Positions 10,438 to 21,029 are shown, counted from the stretch's first letter. The stretch: DNA of 64,000 nt from Agrypnia vestita (GCA_016648135.1 JADDOH010024920.1:38196-102195); one strand, 5' to 3'. Notes: a model not told the origin generated them from the sequence alone. A program made the numbers and translations.

Positions 10438-11049
10438 CAGAGTTATTTGGAAAACATTAATAACCTCGCAGGACTATATTCCTGCCTTAATTTTGAGTCA
10501 AATATGTTCAAGATATCACGACCTAACATCAATAGTTATGAAGATATGCGACATGAAAGTTCGCATTTTTTCAATATTTCTGACTTATTCCTTGTAAAAC
10601 GTTTGACTATCATTACAGTAACTTATATCGATTACGAAAAATTCATTCTCTTAAATACAAGTCAAATAAAATGATAAAAACCCTGAAAACTTTCCATTTG
10701 GAATGTTTTCCAATTGGAATTCGAAGGTTATTATTATTTTATTTGACTTGTATTAAAGGGAATGAATTTTTCATATGTGAACGTTTCAATACACAGTAAA
10801 AAAAGTAAAAACCTTGAAAATTTTCCAATTGTAATTCGAAGGTTTTTATTATTTTATTTGACTTATATTAAAGGGATTGAATTTTTCATATTCGATATAA
10901 GTTACTGTAATGATAGTCCAACGCAAACTTTGATGTCGCATATCTCCATAACTACTGATCTTAGGTCATGATAGCTTGAACATTTTCGACTCATAATCAA
11001 GGCAGGAATATAGCCCTGCGAGGTTATTAATGTTTTCCAAATAACCCTG
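10438..11049. mobile_element. Tc1/mariner-type foldback MITE, 612 bp (copy 1)
   Basis: The element is one long hairpin: the left arm from CAGAGTTATTTGGAAAACAT is the inverted copy of the right arm ending ATGTTTTCCAAATAACCCTG. It is flanked on both sides by TA, the Tc1/mariner target. Arms extend over nearly the whole length, through GACCTAACATCAATAGTTAT and ACAAGTCAAATAAAATGAT. There is no transposase. Other copies: 42264-42737, 46745-47294, 54708-55146, and fragments at 24560 and 49693. Open frames inside it are artefacts of the palindrome. Confidence 0.85.
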
Positions 11050-11179
11050 TATATTAATTGGATTAGATTATTTTTTTCTGTGTATAAAAATAACGTTTCA
11101 TGTAATTAACTAAATACTTTTTAAGGTCCAGAAAAAATATACTTGTCTTCCGAAAAACAATTTTTTATCGGGCGGTGTT

Positions 11180-11345
11180 TAGTATCCGTCCGGATTGGTG
11201 TCGTCACTTGTTTTATTGGGATCTATTAAGCCAATAGAAACAAAGGGTTTCATGGTCGGTTTAATTACGTCGCTTTACTTCCCGGAAAAAGGTCACCCCT
11301 AATTGGCCGCCACTCAGGGCGGGCAATTAGATAAAGAAACTTATT
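11180..11345. promoter_or_regulatory. Non-repetitive GC-elevated block, possible conserved non-coding element
   Basis: Balanced, non-repetitive sequence with inverted CCAAT cores (GATTGG near 11192, AATTGGCCGCC near 11300), GGGCGG and homeodomain-type TAATTA. It has no coding frame. Regulatory function is inference only. Confidence 0.25.
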
Positions 11346-11655
11346 TACTCTCCTCTGATTTATCACGAAATTTATTTTTACTTGGCATTATTTCAAAGGT
11401 TCAAAACTTTTTCAAAGATTCCGACAAATCGCCTAAAGTTGTCATCTTACGCGGAAAACTCAACAGGGATATATGAGTACTTGACGTCTATAATAATTCA
11501 CAAACCCTAAATACGTTTTATCAAATTTACAGTAAGTTTCCTTACGACTTAGTCAATAAAACAATTACAAATTGTAAATTTTTTAGTTTTTCGATTCTCG
11601 AAATTAAATATCTTTTTTAAAAATTTCGCGACTTTCGAGAATTAGAGAATGTTAT

Positions 11656-11970
11656 TTAATATTCTCGGGAAATCTTGATATTATCGAAAATTTTCACTAA
11701 CGTTTGTATTCTTGAATTATTTAATCTCCCTGTAATCAAAACGTATTTTATAGAATTTAACAGTTGTTTTTTTTTAATTTTTAGAATTTTATTCGAAACC
11801 GAGTCTCTTAAGTAAAAACGTCTTCTTGCATTAAATAGCGACTTATTTACTGTAAAATACTGTTTAGTTATACTTTTTATTACTGTTTCAAAATTTACAA
11901 GCTCTTTGTATTTTTTTAACAAGTCAACCATATTAGAACTACGTATTGCATCATGCCAAGAAATTTACGT
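11656..11970 (-). CDS. Unrecognised small ORF, 91-103 codons
   Basis: A minus-strand frame runs from an ATG at 11931 (open back to about 11967) to a stop at 11656. The protein is basic and Lys/Asn/Ile-rich, with stretches such as LVNFETVIKSITKQYF and ARRRFYLRDSV that are less repetitive than typical AT-rich noise. I see no signal peptide, membrane segment or known domain. It could be a fragment of a transposon protein, an exon or chance; there is no supporting promoter or neighbour. Confidence 0.2.
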
Positions 11971-13020
11971 TAGTTCGTGTCTTTAATCTCAGAATGTATA
12001 TTCTAGACTGAAATTTTTTAGGAAGTAACTTAGATAAAGCCTTTATTCTTATATAAAGTAATATACTGAACATTATTTACAAAAATTAAGAAAATATAAG
12101 TATTAATCGACAGGCCGCGGTCAAAAAAATAGTTTTTAGTGTCCTAGGTGGGACAAAGTTTTAATGAATATTTATATCTACGCATAATAGGTTATGTTTG
12201 TTATACGTATAAATTTTACTTCATTATTTTGAATCCATACTAAGATATTTAAGAAATGTTCAATATTAATAAAGTTTAATGTTTTAAATTTGCATGAAAT
12301 TTTTAGGTTTTTTGTTGTTTTTAAAACGCTTTTTATTTATATAAAGAGATGATTTTAGACATTATATTATATTTATTGCCGTATTTTGAGGCTTTATTTA
12401 CTAATATAAAGTTGTTTTTTTTTATTAAAAACACCTTAATTATTATTCAAAAATAAAAATTCCAAAGTATGAAATGTGCCGATAAATGACGTCGTTATAA
12501 AACAGAATGCCGTTGGCAGTGGCGTCACTTTATTACTTTTATATAAGAACAAAGGTTCTATCTACATTATTTCTCTAAAATAAATTTAGTCTAGAATATA
12601 AATGAATAATAAAAATTCACATTTTCGTAAAAAAAAGCCGAAATATGCATTTGCAGTGAATGTCCAGCCTTAATTACGAATGATAATTAAAGTAATGTAT
12701 TTATTTATAAATCATTTATATGGATTCAGGTCGTCGCTGTCTGCTAAACTGCAACCTATTTCGGTGGATCAAGTACATTATCCTGTTTCCGGAATTAGTG
12801 CCAGGATTAATTATCCGAAAGGCATATGACTAACATCATGCTCATACGAGCCGAGGTTCGGGATGAGGGGATTTTCCTGGAGTTGAAGGTTTGTTGAAGT
12901 TTTCTGACAACTTGTGAAAGCATCGAGTGAAAAGGCGAAATGCATCTCACGTAAATAATATAAATAGAATAAACAAACAAAAATAAACTTCTGGGGACAA
13001 AACCCAGCAACTTTGTTCTT
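11971..13020. other. AT-rich stretch, nothing recognised
   Basis: No supported feature. A TGACGTCG site lies near 12487 in otherwise AT-rich sequence. Confidence 0.45.
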
Positions 13021-13339
13021 AGAACATATTATTATTAAGAGGTAAAGTTGTAAGTTTGTATGTTCGAGGTAATCTTCAAAACTACTTATCCGATTTCAAA
13101 AATTCTTTCAACAATATTTAAAATGGATCTTCAAGGTGGATAAAGGTTATATTTTATCTCGTTAAAGACCGTTAAAAACGGTCGAACGAATGCGTGAGAA
13201 GAGATATATGAATACTTTCTATGGAAAAGTCATAGAGCTTAAAAAGTAATGTAAAAAAGTCCGAAACGACGTGCATCTATATTTTAAGGTTAATTCACAA
13301 ATAATTGATAAAATATGACAAAAAGATAAATTTAAATTT

Positions 13340-13460
13340 TATTTTAATCATAGAGGTTGTAAGCGGTGGGCCATCGTATAAAAAGACTTTCACACACGTT
13401 TCTTATATGCTATGAATAGCTTCGTCTCTGTGAGACTTCTATAATTTATCTTTATTAAAA
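13340..13460 (+). repeat. Repeat family B, truncated copy
   Basis: Shares GTAAGCGGTGGGCCATCGTA and GCTTCGTCTCTGTGAGACTT with the 3' half of family B. Confidence 0.6.
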
Positions 13461-13679
13461 AACAGCCATTTAATTTTTACATTACTGATTGTGAAATTCT
13501 ATAAACTTACTTCGGAAACAGTAAATAATCCGTGTGACCTTTTGCCAAAGTACAACATAAATACAACATGAGTACTTAACATAAATAATGATAATATTCA
13601 ATGCCAGCGAGCAAAATGTTTCCATTGAAGAAACGCCTATTTGGAAATTATAGCGTGGTCCGTCTTCCACAAACAAGGC

Positions 13680-13800
13680 GCCTCGCTATTGGCCAATCAG
13701 CACCATTCAACCCGTCGAGTGGTGGGGGCGGTTATTATTATTACAGGCCACACGACACCCTCGACGCCCGTGACGTCACGCCCGTGGGCAGATTATGTGT
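13680..13800. promoter_or_regulatory. Promoter-like cluster: CCAAT, GC box, CRE
   Basis: A palindromic CCAAT site (ATTGGCCAATCAG, 13688-13700), a GC box (GTGGGGGCGG, about 13722) and a perfect CRE (TGACGTCA, 13771-13778, inside CGCCCGTGACGTCACGCCCG) lie within 95 bp of CpG-rich, non-repetitive DNA. The overlapping 87-codon plus-strand frame (13601-13864) has no recognised domain. The motif combination is that of a housekeeping-type promoter or enhancer core; orientation is unclear. Confidence 0.4.
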
Positions 13801-14011
13801 AACATGTTTTTTGGAAATGAAAATGATCTACAAAGTAAAGCTGTTCATCTGTTTGGGCACATAACTAATTCTAACTCCAATCGATATCGAATATTAATTG
13901 GGATCCAGCTTTCTGGCTTAGGATTTCTCCATAGGCAAATTTGAAAATAAACCTTGTAGGCATAAAGGAAAAGGAAAAAAAGAAAACTGAGACATTTTCT
14001 TTATATTTTAG

Positions 14012-14405
14012 CTCACGATGCTCAGTGACTTAGTGGATAAAACAAGTCGTAAAGTGGGATTAATTATGAACACACAAAAATCAAAAACCACGAGGAATGG
14101 TAAGCATGAACCTATCAGCGTCAATAACAACATCATTGACTATGTAGACGAATATGTGAATATGTGTCAAATAACTTCACCAAACGACATAACTACAAAG
14201 GAAATAGATAGACGAATAGGAAACGCGTGGAAGCAATATTGGAGTCTAAAGGAAATCATGAAGAACAGAGATATGAGCATAGATATCCAAAGAAAACTCT
14301 TCGATACCTGCATTCTGCCTATCCTAACTCAATTCTAACTGTCCTAAGTTAAACCTGAGCGATCACTAAAGCCCACGAAAGAAAGCTAGAATCACGCCAA
14401 AATGC
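14012..14405 (+). pseudogene. LINE reverse-transcriptase fragment (palm to thumb)
   Basis: The frame 14018-14338 encodes DLVDKTSRKVGLIMNTQKSK (helix after the YADD box with the conserved GL-x-MN-x-K motif), then VNNNIIDYVDEYV, and RRIGNAWKQYWSLKEIMKN followed by QRKLFDTCILPIL. After a frameshift near 14340 it continues as TKAHERKLESRQNAI. This is the post-catalytic part of a non-LTR retrotransposon reverse transcriptase. The YADD box would lie just upstream but is replaced by unrelated AT-rich sequence; the junction TTTATATTTTAG looks by chance like a 3' splice site. A dead fragment. Confidence 0.85.
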
Positions 14406-14469
14406 TATTATTATTATTATATATTTTTCATAAAATACTAATTAAATTGATAATATTATGGTAAAAACA

Positions 14470-14815
14470 TTCCGTAGAGCATTCCAGAATAATCCTGCAT
14501 ATTCTAGAAGGATTTTGAACCGTCAAGAATACTCTGGAACGTTCCCGATCAATCTAGCATTATCGCATAGAATCTGGAAGAAGGAGAACATTCTGGCTGA
14601 AAATTCTGAGAGAGGTTTGGCCAGTCTACTGTAGAGCTCTTCCAGGCCGCAGTAAACAAGGTTCTAATGGCCGACATGAGAGCCAACATCCGTTGATCGG
14701 ATAGGGCACGAAAAAAAGAAGGTTGTAAAATATTAAATTGTTGTCTTTTACATATTCTTAGTACACGTGTCCTTGAGTCGATCGCAGGACATACGATGTT
14801 CAAATTTTACACGTA
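14470..14815. repeat. Possible diverged Helitron-A-like segment
   Basis: Repeated TTCTAGAA / TTCTGGAA-type motifs (for example near 14500-14545) resemble the satellite-bearing Helitron family at 24912 and 30765. The part from 14625 reads QAAVNKVLMADMRANIR in one plus frame but soon meets a stop; I do not recognise it. Confidence 0.25.
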
Positions 14816-15089
14816 AGCGTGGTTAAGCTTTTACTTCGGGGACGGAGGTAGTGAGGTTTCTGTCGGAAGGTAGTGAAGTTCCTAGGAAGGCTTATCCCAC
14901 TGGGAAAAGGAGAGTAATGCGATTCGAGTTAAATTTTCATTAACGAAATTTGATTACTATGTTTCGTGCTAATGTCGCTGTTGTGTATTCCCGCCTGGGA
15001 ATGCAGTGATGGGTTTTCAGGTGGAGTAATACACGATCTAGTAATTACTCCTGTTTATTATAACGATCTGATTTGCTGCCGACTGAGCG

Positions 15090-15195
15090 TACTACAGCCT
15101 GTCTATCGAATGCGTAACCCGGGAATCGAACCCGGTGCGACCGAGTGTCCCCGGTTTTATGCGCTTGCCTCCCCCACTACTTCCGCGCCCCGAGC
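15090..15195 (-). repeat. tRNA-derived SINE head
   Basis: On the minus strand GGCAAGCGCATAAAACCGGG is followed at tRNA-like distance by a B box GGGTTCGATTCCCGGG. The region between has no full cloverleaf with matching acceptor arms, so I call a SINE head or tRNA pseudogene rather than a tRNA. Sequence toward 14960 may be the SINE body. Confidence 0.5.
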
Positions 15196-15432
15196 CTAGA
15201 GTGGCGATCGCACAAAAACACTACAGTCGCAAAATGTATTTTAATCTTATCTTGTGACAATTTTCACGTTTTTTCTAAATGTTATGTTTTATAATTCTCA
15301 CGATTTTATTGAGTTATCTGGATCAGTCCGGCAAGCACTAAGGATTTTAAGGATTCAAAATATTATTACTTTTTACATTTCTACGATATTATTTCATTTT
15401 CAGGTTGCACTTTAGAACAAACATTGTGTTAC

Positions 15433-15819
15433 CTAGCGTGTATTAAGAAAGATAATCGAATAAGTATATGTAAGTCGTGCGTATACTAGTTCAAAACATA
15501 ATCGGCCCGATTCTGAAAATAACAATGTCTGGATCTTTAAGATCATTATCCCAACACTTAAAAGACGATAATAAAAATTAAAAATGTCCTGAGCGGATTT
15601 TGTAATTCTACGGCTCAAATACTGTATTAAAAGATGATATAAGAAAGATTGTTTTTTTACAAACATATTCATTTCTTCATCCACAGTGCCCAGATGAAAT
15701 ATCATGGCTAAACTTGTCATGACCGCGTTCGGCGTTAACGCGTATTCAAATCTTCCCATCTTGACATTTTTATTATCATCTATTAAGTGTTGGGATAAAG
15801 ATCTTAAAGATCCAGACAT
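15433..15819 (-). CDS. Unrecognised ORF of 128 codons inside the palindrome
   Basis: A minus-strand frame from an ATG at 15819 to a stop at 15433. The first 85 residues (start MSGSLRSLSQHLIDDNKN, then a hydrophobic-helical segment VMTSLAMIFHLGTVDEEMN, then LLIQYLSRRITKSAQDIF) look protein-like; the remainder runs through the opposite arm of the inverted repeat and is probably read-through. No known domain, signal peptide or transmembrane segment is evident. It may be a fragment of a mobile-element protein captured by the foldback; chance cannot be excluded. Confidence 0.25.
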   Translation of the reverse strand: MSGSLRSLSQHLIDDNKNVKMGRFEYALTPNAVMTSLAMIFHLGTVDEEMNMFVKKQSFLYHLLIQYLSRRITKSAQDIFNFYYRLLSVGIMILKIQTLLFSESGRLCFELVYARLTYTYSIIFLNTR

Positions 15820-15945
15820 TGTTATTTTCAGAATACGAATGATTATGTTGTTGTGTTGGTATTTATACCCGTAAACAGCAACACAACGAAACGACGTGCT
15901 TAATACGCACGGCTTACAGATACTAATTCGATTGTCTTTCTTAAT
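15440..15945. repeat. Large inverted repeat enclosing an unknown ORF
   Basis: The left arm (about 15440-15560: AAGAAAGATAATCGAATAAG, AAATAACAATGTCTGGATCT) is inverted at about 15780-15945. Inside the right arm is a small perfect hairpin (GTTGTGTTG with CAACACAAC, about 15852-15888). This has the shape of a foldback element or palindromic terminus, but I found no target duplication. It directly abuts the TTAA element at 15965. Confidence 0.6.
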
Positions 15946-15964
15946 TGGAAAGAGGTCTACTTAA

Positions 15965-17011
15965 GGGGTTACACCACCTTGAAAATTGGATTTTTTTAAT
16001 TTACTTATGTCTTATAGCTTGAAGTTTAAAAAAATCGAGTTATCGTTCATTGAAAAATTCTAAAAATTGGCCGAGTTATAGCATTTTAAACTTAGCGTGG
16101 TAGATAAATTCTTAAGCGAATATCATAACTCTTTTGTATTTTTCACAAAACTAAATTTTTAACTGGTGGAAAATATATTATGTAAAAAGTATTAAGCGAG
16201 GATTCTGATCTAGAGACGTAAATTTTGGGTGTTTCTTCGAGCTCAATAAAAGAATATAAAAAATATTTTTACAATCCATTATTTAACAAAAAAACATTTA
16301 AAAAAAACAAAAATGAAAAAAAAGAAGTTATAAACTGGTAAAGTTGGGATAAAAATAGGGAAGTACCTTTTAGTTGACATGATATCTCAAGTTCTATTTA
16401 ACCGATTTAGTTTTTTGCAATAGATCTTTAGGCCCGAATACAGAGTGAATACTTAAATGATACTTAAATGATTTAAACGCCTTCAAAGTGTAAATTCGTA
16501 CTGAAAATTACGATTTAAAAGCGTACCTAAACCTTTAAATCATTAACTATTAACTCTGTATTCAGGCCATCATGTATAGTCCTCTATCGCTCCTATAAAT
16601 TTCAAATCAATTTTTTTTTAACCAAAAAAAATAATTATAAAGTAGAAAGTATCGGAAAGTGATTTTTTTTCCTAACAGCCGACATTTCGAAATTTTTAAT
16701 ATTTTTTTCTCTTAGACGGGGGCTGTAAAAACTCTTTCAATATTTAAATTTCCTTTTTCTTTTTGTTTCAGATGACCAGAAAGAAGGGTTGCAATCGTGT
16801 CAACCAGTAAACAATTTTTTTACCCACAACTTTACCAGCATATAACTTGTTTAATTATATATATTTTTTAATTATTTTTGTTTATTCTTAAAACATCAAT
16901 TAATATATTATAAAATAATGGATTGTAATGGTATTTTTTGTTACAGAGTTTTTTATTTAGCACAAAAAAACGCTCAAAATTTACACCTGTAAACTAAACC
17001 AGAATACCCCC
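15965..17011. mobile_element. TTAA-flanked element, 1047 bp, GGGG...CCCC ends
   Basis: TTAA at 15961-15964 and 17012-17015 flanks an element starting GGGGTTACACCACC and ending CCAGAATACCCCC. Subterminal inverted copies (16212-16280 against 16917-16995, sharing GTAAATTTT and ACAATCCATT) support a foldback DNA element. The ends are opposite in sense to classical piggyBac (CCC...GGG), so the superfamily is uncertain. No transposase is seen. A partial reverse copy lies at 20150-20585. Confidence 0.55.
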
Positions 17012-17015
17012 TTAA

Positions 17016-18060
17016 GCCAATTTTGTTCAACACACATCATGCTTATATCGTCATCTAAGATGTGGCATTTTTTTTATAAAATGTTCCGTTTGCTCATTAT
17101 GAATTATTTTATCATCGATTTTTTTTGAAATTTTTATTTTATTATTTTTAAACTGATCCCTTTTCTTTCCACCATTTTTCTCCACCAGCTGCACACTACG
17201 CAGAAGGGTCTCTTGAGTATTGAATCGATATCACGTAGGTACCTACGTACTTTTGAATAATTTAAATACTTCGATAGGTACCCGATATCTAGCAGACAGA
17301 TTAAAAGCTTTGATCAAATTCTAAATTTGAAGACGAATTGATTAAGCACTGAACAGGTGCCTATTTGCTTGATAAATACATAGTTTAAAATAATAATTCA
17401 AAAAGATAATAAAAAGCTTCAAACGTATTTTTAAATAAAAAAATAATCTAAATCGACTGGTCGGCAGATCAATAATGTCTACTCCTATATAATTGCATGT
17501 GGGCAGTAGTTCGATTTAATAATTTTCAATGCGCTTCGTGGAACAAAAATAAATTATTTACTTTTCTATAAAATTTCTATGCAACGCAAAATAGTCTTTC
17601 AAAAATTGTTGAAAAAAAAAATAAAAACATTATAAAATAAGTTAATGAAGGTAGATCATTGACGTATTATAATATAGACACGTTATTCCCATACTAGCTA
17701 TGTAGCAAATTTTGCATTGAAAGAGACAACAAATCATGATACACTTATTTCACAAACGCTTTGCGTGTAGACAGAAAAATCAGGTAATTTGAAGTCACGG
17801 TGACTAAAATAACATACTTATTATTACAATAGTGTACGATACTGTGTTCCTTTTTCCCCGGGACTTTTTTTTCGGCGTAGCATCCGTTCGATAACGAATG
17901 CAAAGAAGGCAATTACCTTCATTTTGAGTTGCCAAGATTTCACACTTGTAGCGTATCTACAGTTTATTATATCATTGAGGTAGATAGCATAAATATCCTA
18001 TCGCTGAGATGGTTTGATGATGAGATTTGAGCTAACTATTTTATCAAGAAGGTGTGAGCG
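17016..18060. other. AT-rich stretch, nothing recognised
   Basis: No coding or repeat evidence; a short palindrome ACGTAGGTACCTACGT lies near 17234. Confidence 0.45.
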
Positions 18061-18064
18061 AGAG

Positions 18065-18312
18065 GAGGATGGTAAATAAAATATACGAGTCGAGTGTTGA
18101 AGGCGGCAAGAACAGGGGACATCTGTGAAAGACCTGGCACGATCAGATAAACCAAATATTGGAGGATGGCCCTGGTAAAAGCTTCAACGATCGAAGAGCC
18201 TTCACGAAATGATGTGGTCGAAGCAAAAGTGGTGAGCCATGATAGAAGTGTGTGGCATTCTGTCCTCTCTGCCTCTTTGCGGGAAAACGACATGATAGTT
18301 AGTTAGTTAAAA
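18065..18312 (+). pseudogene. LINE family B 3' end, copy 1
   Basis: The plus strand reads GRVLKA-like sequence as SRVLKAARTGDICERPGTIR, then KYWRMALVKAST, the same C-terminal block as the better-preserved copy at 57310-57822. It ends in a GTTAGTTAGTTA tail. Only the last 80 or so codons remain, with disruptions; the minus-strand frame 18036-18293 is a shadow. Confidence 0.7.
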
Positions 18313-18559
18313 ACTTATGTTAAATTTAACTGTGTGCTTTATATTTATGTGTGCGATTTATTGAATGAATTTAAGATTGCCTATAATTTACTTCGCAGGG
18401 GTAGTGTGAAGTAGCTAAAAATACATACTTCCATGTCTTGAATTGGTATAAGTCATCACGTTAAAGAAATAAAATGAATTTTATTTATGGTTTTTGTGTT
18501 TATTACATTAATGTTATTATGTTATATACACATATAATGGTTTAAGTTTAACTTTAAGT

Positions 18560-18680
18560 TAAGAATTTTAGATTGGTTGTAAGTCCTATAAACATCCAGT
18601 AGACTTCATACTTACCTTCCCATGTAAATAGCTTCGTCTCTATGAGACATCTATCTTGATTCTTGAAGATGATGATGAAG
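18560..18680 (+). repeat. Repeat family B, truncated copy
   Basis: Shares CCATGTAAATAGCTTCGTCT and TGAGACATCT with family B, followed near 18715 by CTGGCGATAAAATCCAGTA, which matches the distal end seen at 54495 and 63570. Confidence 0.55.
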
Positions 18681-18989
18681 ATGAAGACAGACTTCTTGAT
18701 TAATAATGTTCCCTCTGGCGATAAAATCCAGTATTGTGTTCGTGAATTTTTTTAACATACTCAAAATAATCAATGATTATGGTTATTAATTATGCATATT
18801 AGAGGCGTTTATTATTAATAGGTATGTAAAATTTTAATGCCATTTTATTTTTAATATTTATGTAGGTATTCCATATTTAATCTATATGCATATTCAATGT
18901 ATTATATGTGTACATTGTATTATACTGTCATATTGTATCGACAGTATAAAGTCATATTAAAGTTTGTATTTAAGAGTCGATTTTCTCAA

Positions 18990-19200
18990 ACCAGACACGT
19001 GTAGATAATTGAAGCGTGCATTTGAACGACGGTTCAGTTCATTTGAATCATAGGCAATATAGTGACGTCATAACTCCTGGGCAGTGCAGCGGCAAATCAT
19101 CAGATGGCGCCACGTACCTACTCCACTTGGGATATCGCTTTAGCATCGATTATCGCTCTGTGAGCACGTGCTAGCCAGGCCGAGCGAATATTGGAAGAAA
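18990..19200. promoter_or_regulatory. CRE, CTCF-like and E-box cluster
   Basis: Non-repetitive DNA with a perfect CRE (TGACGTCA, 19063-19070), an insulator-like CAGATGGCGCCACG (19101-19114), an ATCGATTATCG motif near 19146 and an E-box CACGTG (19165-19170). No coding frame. Regulatory role is inferred from motif density. Confidence 0.3.
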
Positions 19201-19340
19201 ACAAATTTATTTAACATGTGGGTGGCAAAAATTGCGTATCATAATAATACTAATACATAATAATAATAATAAAAGTGAAATAAGTAAGACTGAAACATGT
19301 AAATAAAATAAAAGTGACATTAATCAAGATAAATTATATA

Positions 19341-19950
19341 GGGTGTCCCGTATCTCGACGTCAAGCCGAAATCAGGTGATAGGCCAAGTCATAAAAGTTA
19401 TCAGAAAAATATTTAAAAAATTAAAAAAACAGTCAGTTAAAACTGGGCTAAGTATTGATTTTGAATCAAAATTGGTTTGGTCAAAAAATTACATTTTCTT
19501 CCAAGCTGGAGCAGTTGACTTTGAATTTTGGACAAAAGTTTACAGTAGCATTATTCAGGATTACATAATAATAATAAAAAGTTCGAAAAATAAAGATTTG
19601 TAGCAACAGGAGTCATGTGTTTTAAAAATTACAAGCATTTAAAAAAAATAAAAAAATCTACACCCTGTGACGGTCTTTTCACTCCTGTTGCTACAAATCT
19701 TTATTTTTCTAATTTTTTATTATTATTATGCAATCCTGAATAATGCTTCTGTAAACTTTTGTCCAAAATTTAAAGCCAACTACTCCAGCTTGGAAGAAAA
19801 TGTCACTTTTTGACCAAACCAAGTATTCAAAATTAATACATTGCCCAGTTTTAGCTGACTGTTTTTTTAATTTTTTTAAATATTTTTCTAATAACTATTA
19901 CGACTTGGCCCATCACCCGATTTCGGCTTGACGTCGAGATACGGGACCTG
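19341..19950. mobile_element. Long foldback element, 610 bp, TA-flanked
   Basis: The left arm (19341-19616, starting GGGTGTCCCGTATCTCGACG) is an inverted copy of the right arm (about 19680-19950, ending CGTCGAGATACGGGACCTG), with a loop of about 60 bp. TA flanks both ends. Arms are similar but not identical, so the hairpin is old. The 86-codon frame 19343-19603 lies in one arm and shows no transposase motif. Tc1/mariner-type MITE is the likely class. Confidence 0.75.
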
Positions 19951-19959
19951 TACATCTAG

Positions 19960-20095
19960 ATGAAGCTATTTATATGGGAAACATGTGTGGAAGTCTTTTT
20001 ATAAGGTGACCACAGGCATTATAATCTGCATTAGCTGGTTTAAGTCATCACTTTATACAATGCAAGGTTCATCAATTCCACCGTAAGAACAAAGA
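19960..20095 (-). repeat. Repeat family B copy
   Basis: Reverse-oriented core: GATGAAGCTATTTATATGGG, GAAGTCTTTTTATAAGGTGA, GGTTTAAGTCATCACTTTA. It begins within about 10 bp of the right end of the foldback element at 19950. Confidence 0.6.
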
Positions 20096-20149
20096 ATTTA
20101 ATATCAGAAAAACTAAAATGATTTTGGGTAGTGGTTAAAATTAAATTTT

Positions 20150-20585
20150 TATGTATTATGTGTATCTCTAAATCTTGTAGATCGAAAATCGCTTCTTGTG
20201 TTTAGTGTATTTTTAATTTAAAAAATTTGGATTATTATTATTTTCATCTCCGAGGGTCTGAAAAGGAGACTTTCGAGAAAAACGCAAAATAATAATTTAA
20301 TTCGTTTAAGATTTCACCTACCACGCTGGCTTCAAATTACTATAACTCGGCCAATTCTTGGAATATTTAAATGAATTATGACGCAAAGTCCGAAAAGGGG
20401 ACTCTCGAGAAAAACGCAAAAGAGTAATTTAATTCGTTTTAGATTTCACCTACCACGCTGGCTTCAAATGACTATAACTCAGTCAATTCTTGAAATATTT
20501 AAATTAATGATGACGCAAATTATTTTTTAGAATTTCAAGTTATAAGAGAAAGCAAAAAAAAATTGAAAACTTTATGGTGGTGATT
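20150..20585 (-). mobile_element. Second copy of the TTAA-flanked element, with 129-bp tandem duplication
   Basis: Reverse-oriented similarity to 15965-16250 (CTACCACGCTGGCTTCAAAT, ATAACTCGGCCAATTCTTG, and the terminal GGTGGTG-ATTAA). Inside it a unit of about 129 bp (AAAAGGNGACTYTCGAGAAA to TTATGACGCAAA) is present twice in tandem, about 20260-20520. Confidence 0.5.
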
Positions 20586-20987
20586 AATTACAGCGTTTCT
20601 AGATATCTCACTAAAACCCTAGCCGTGGGCAGATAACCAGTATCTTCAGTTCTCAGAAGATACTCCTTGAATGTGACTTTTCTTCCTTAGGGGTGCATTT
20701 TTCCCTCCCTGGTATCACATTACGGTAGGTTTTAATCCCCGTCTCCGGATTAACTTCATCTCCATGTAATATCTTGGTTACACAGCACCGAGTTGGTAAT
20801 CGCCTGGTAAATCTGGTTCCGGTCCCCGGCAGACTCTGACAACAGATGGCGCTTGGCAGTGAAGAGGATTTTCATTAATAATTATCGCGTACGTAAACAA
20901 GAAATTATATATTTTTAATTTTCACTAAACGAAACGTTATTATAACAGATTGTGAGTTAACTTAGTAAAAACCACTACCAGATTTTA

Positions 20988-21029
20988 GGTCTACCGGTTT
21001 CGAGGCGTACCCGTCTCTTCGTCAGGACC
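20988..21029 (-). ncRNA. Hammerhead ribozyme motif (type I, palindromic stem III)
   Basis: On the minus strand: GGTC (stem I), CTGACGA, a stem-II hairpin closing with CTC, GAAA, stem III palindrome ACCGGT, cleavage site GTA, and GACC completing stem I with four perfect pairs. One extra A sits between the core and stem II, as in the motif at 44767. Very short self-complementary stem III is typical of retroelement hammerheads that work as dimers. Activity is not shown by the sequence. Confidence 0.55.

Noticed and set aside
10447..10971. ORFs of 75 and 69 codons
   Set aside because: They lie in the two arms of a palindromic MITE and recur by inverted repetition, not by coding constraint.
14000..14014. 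3' splice site and exon start at TTTTAG|CTC
   Set aside because: The sequence that follows is a LINE reverse-transcriptase fragment, so the acceptor-like junction is probably a coincidental truncation point.
15090..15195. Functional tRNA gene on the minus strand
   Set aside because: Good T-arm but no matching acceptor stem; better explained as a SINE head or pseudogene.
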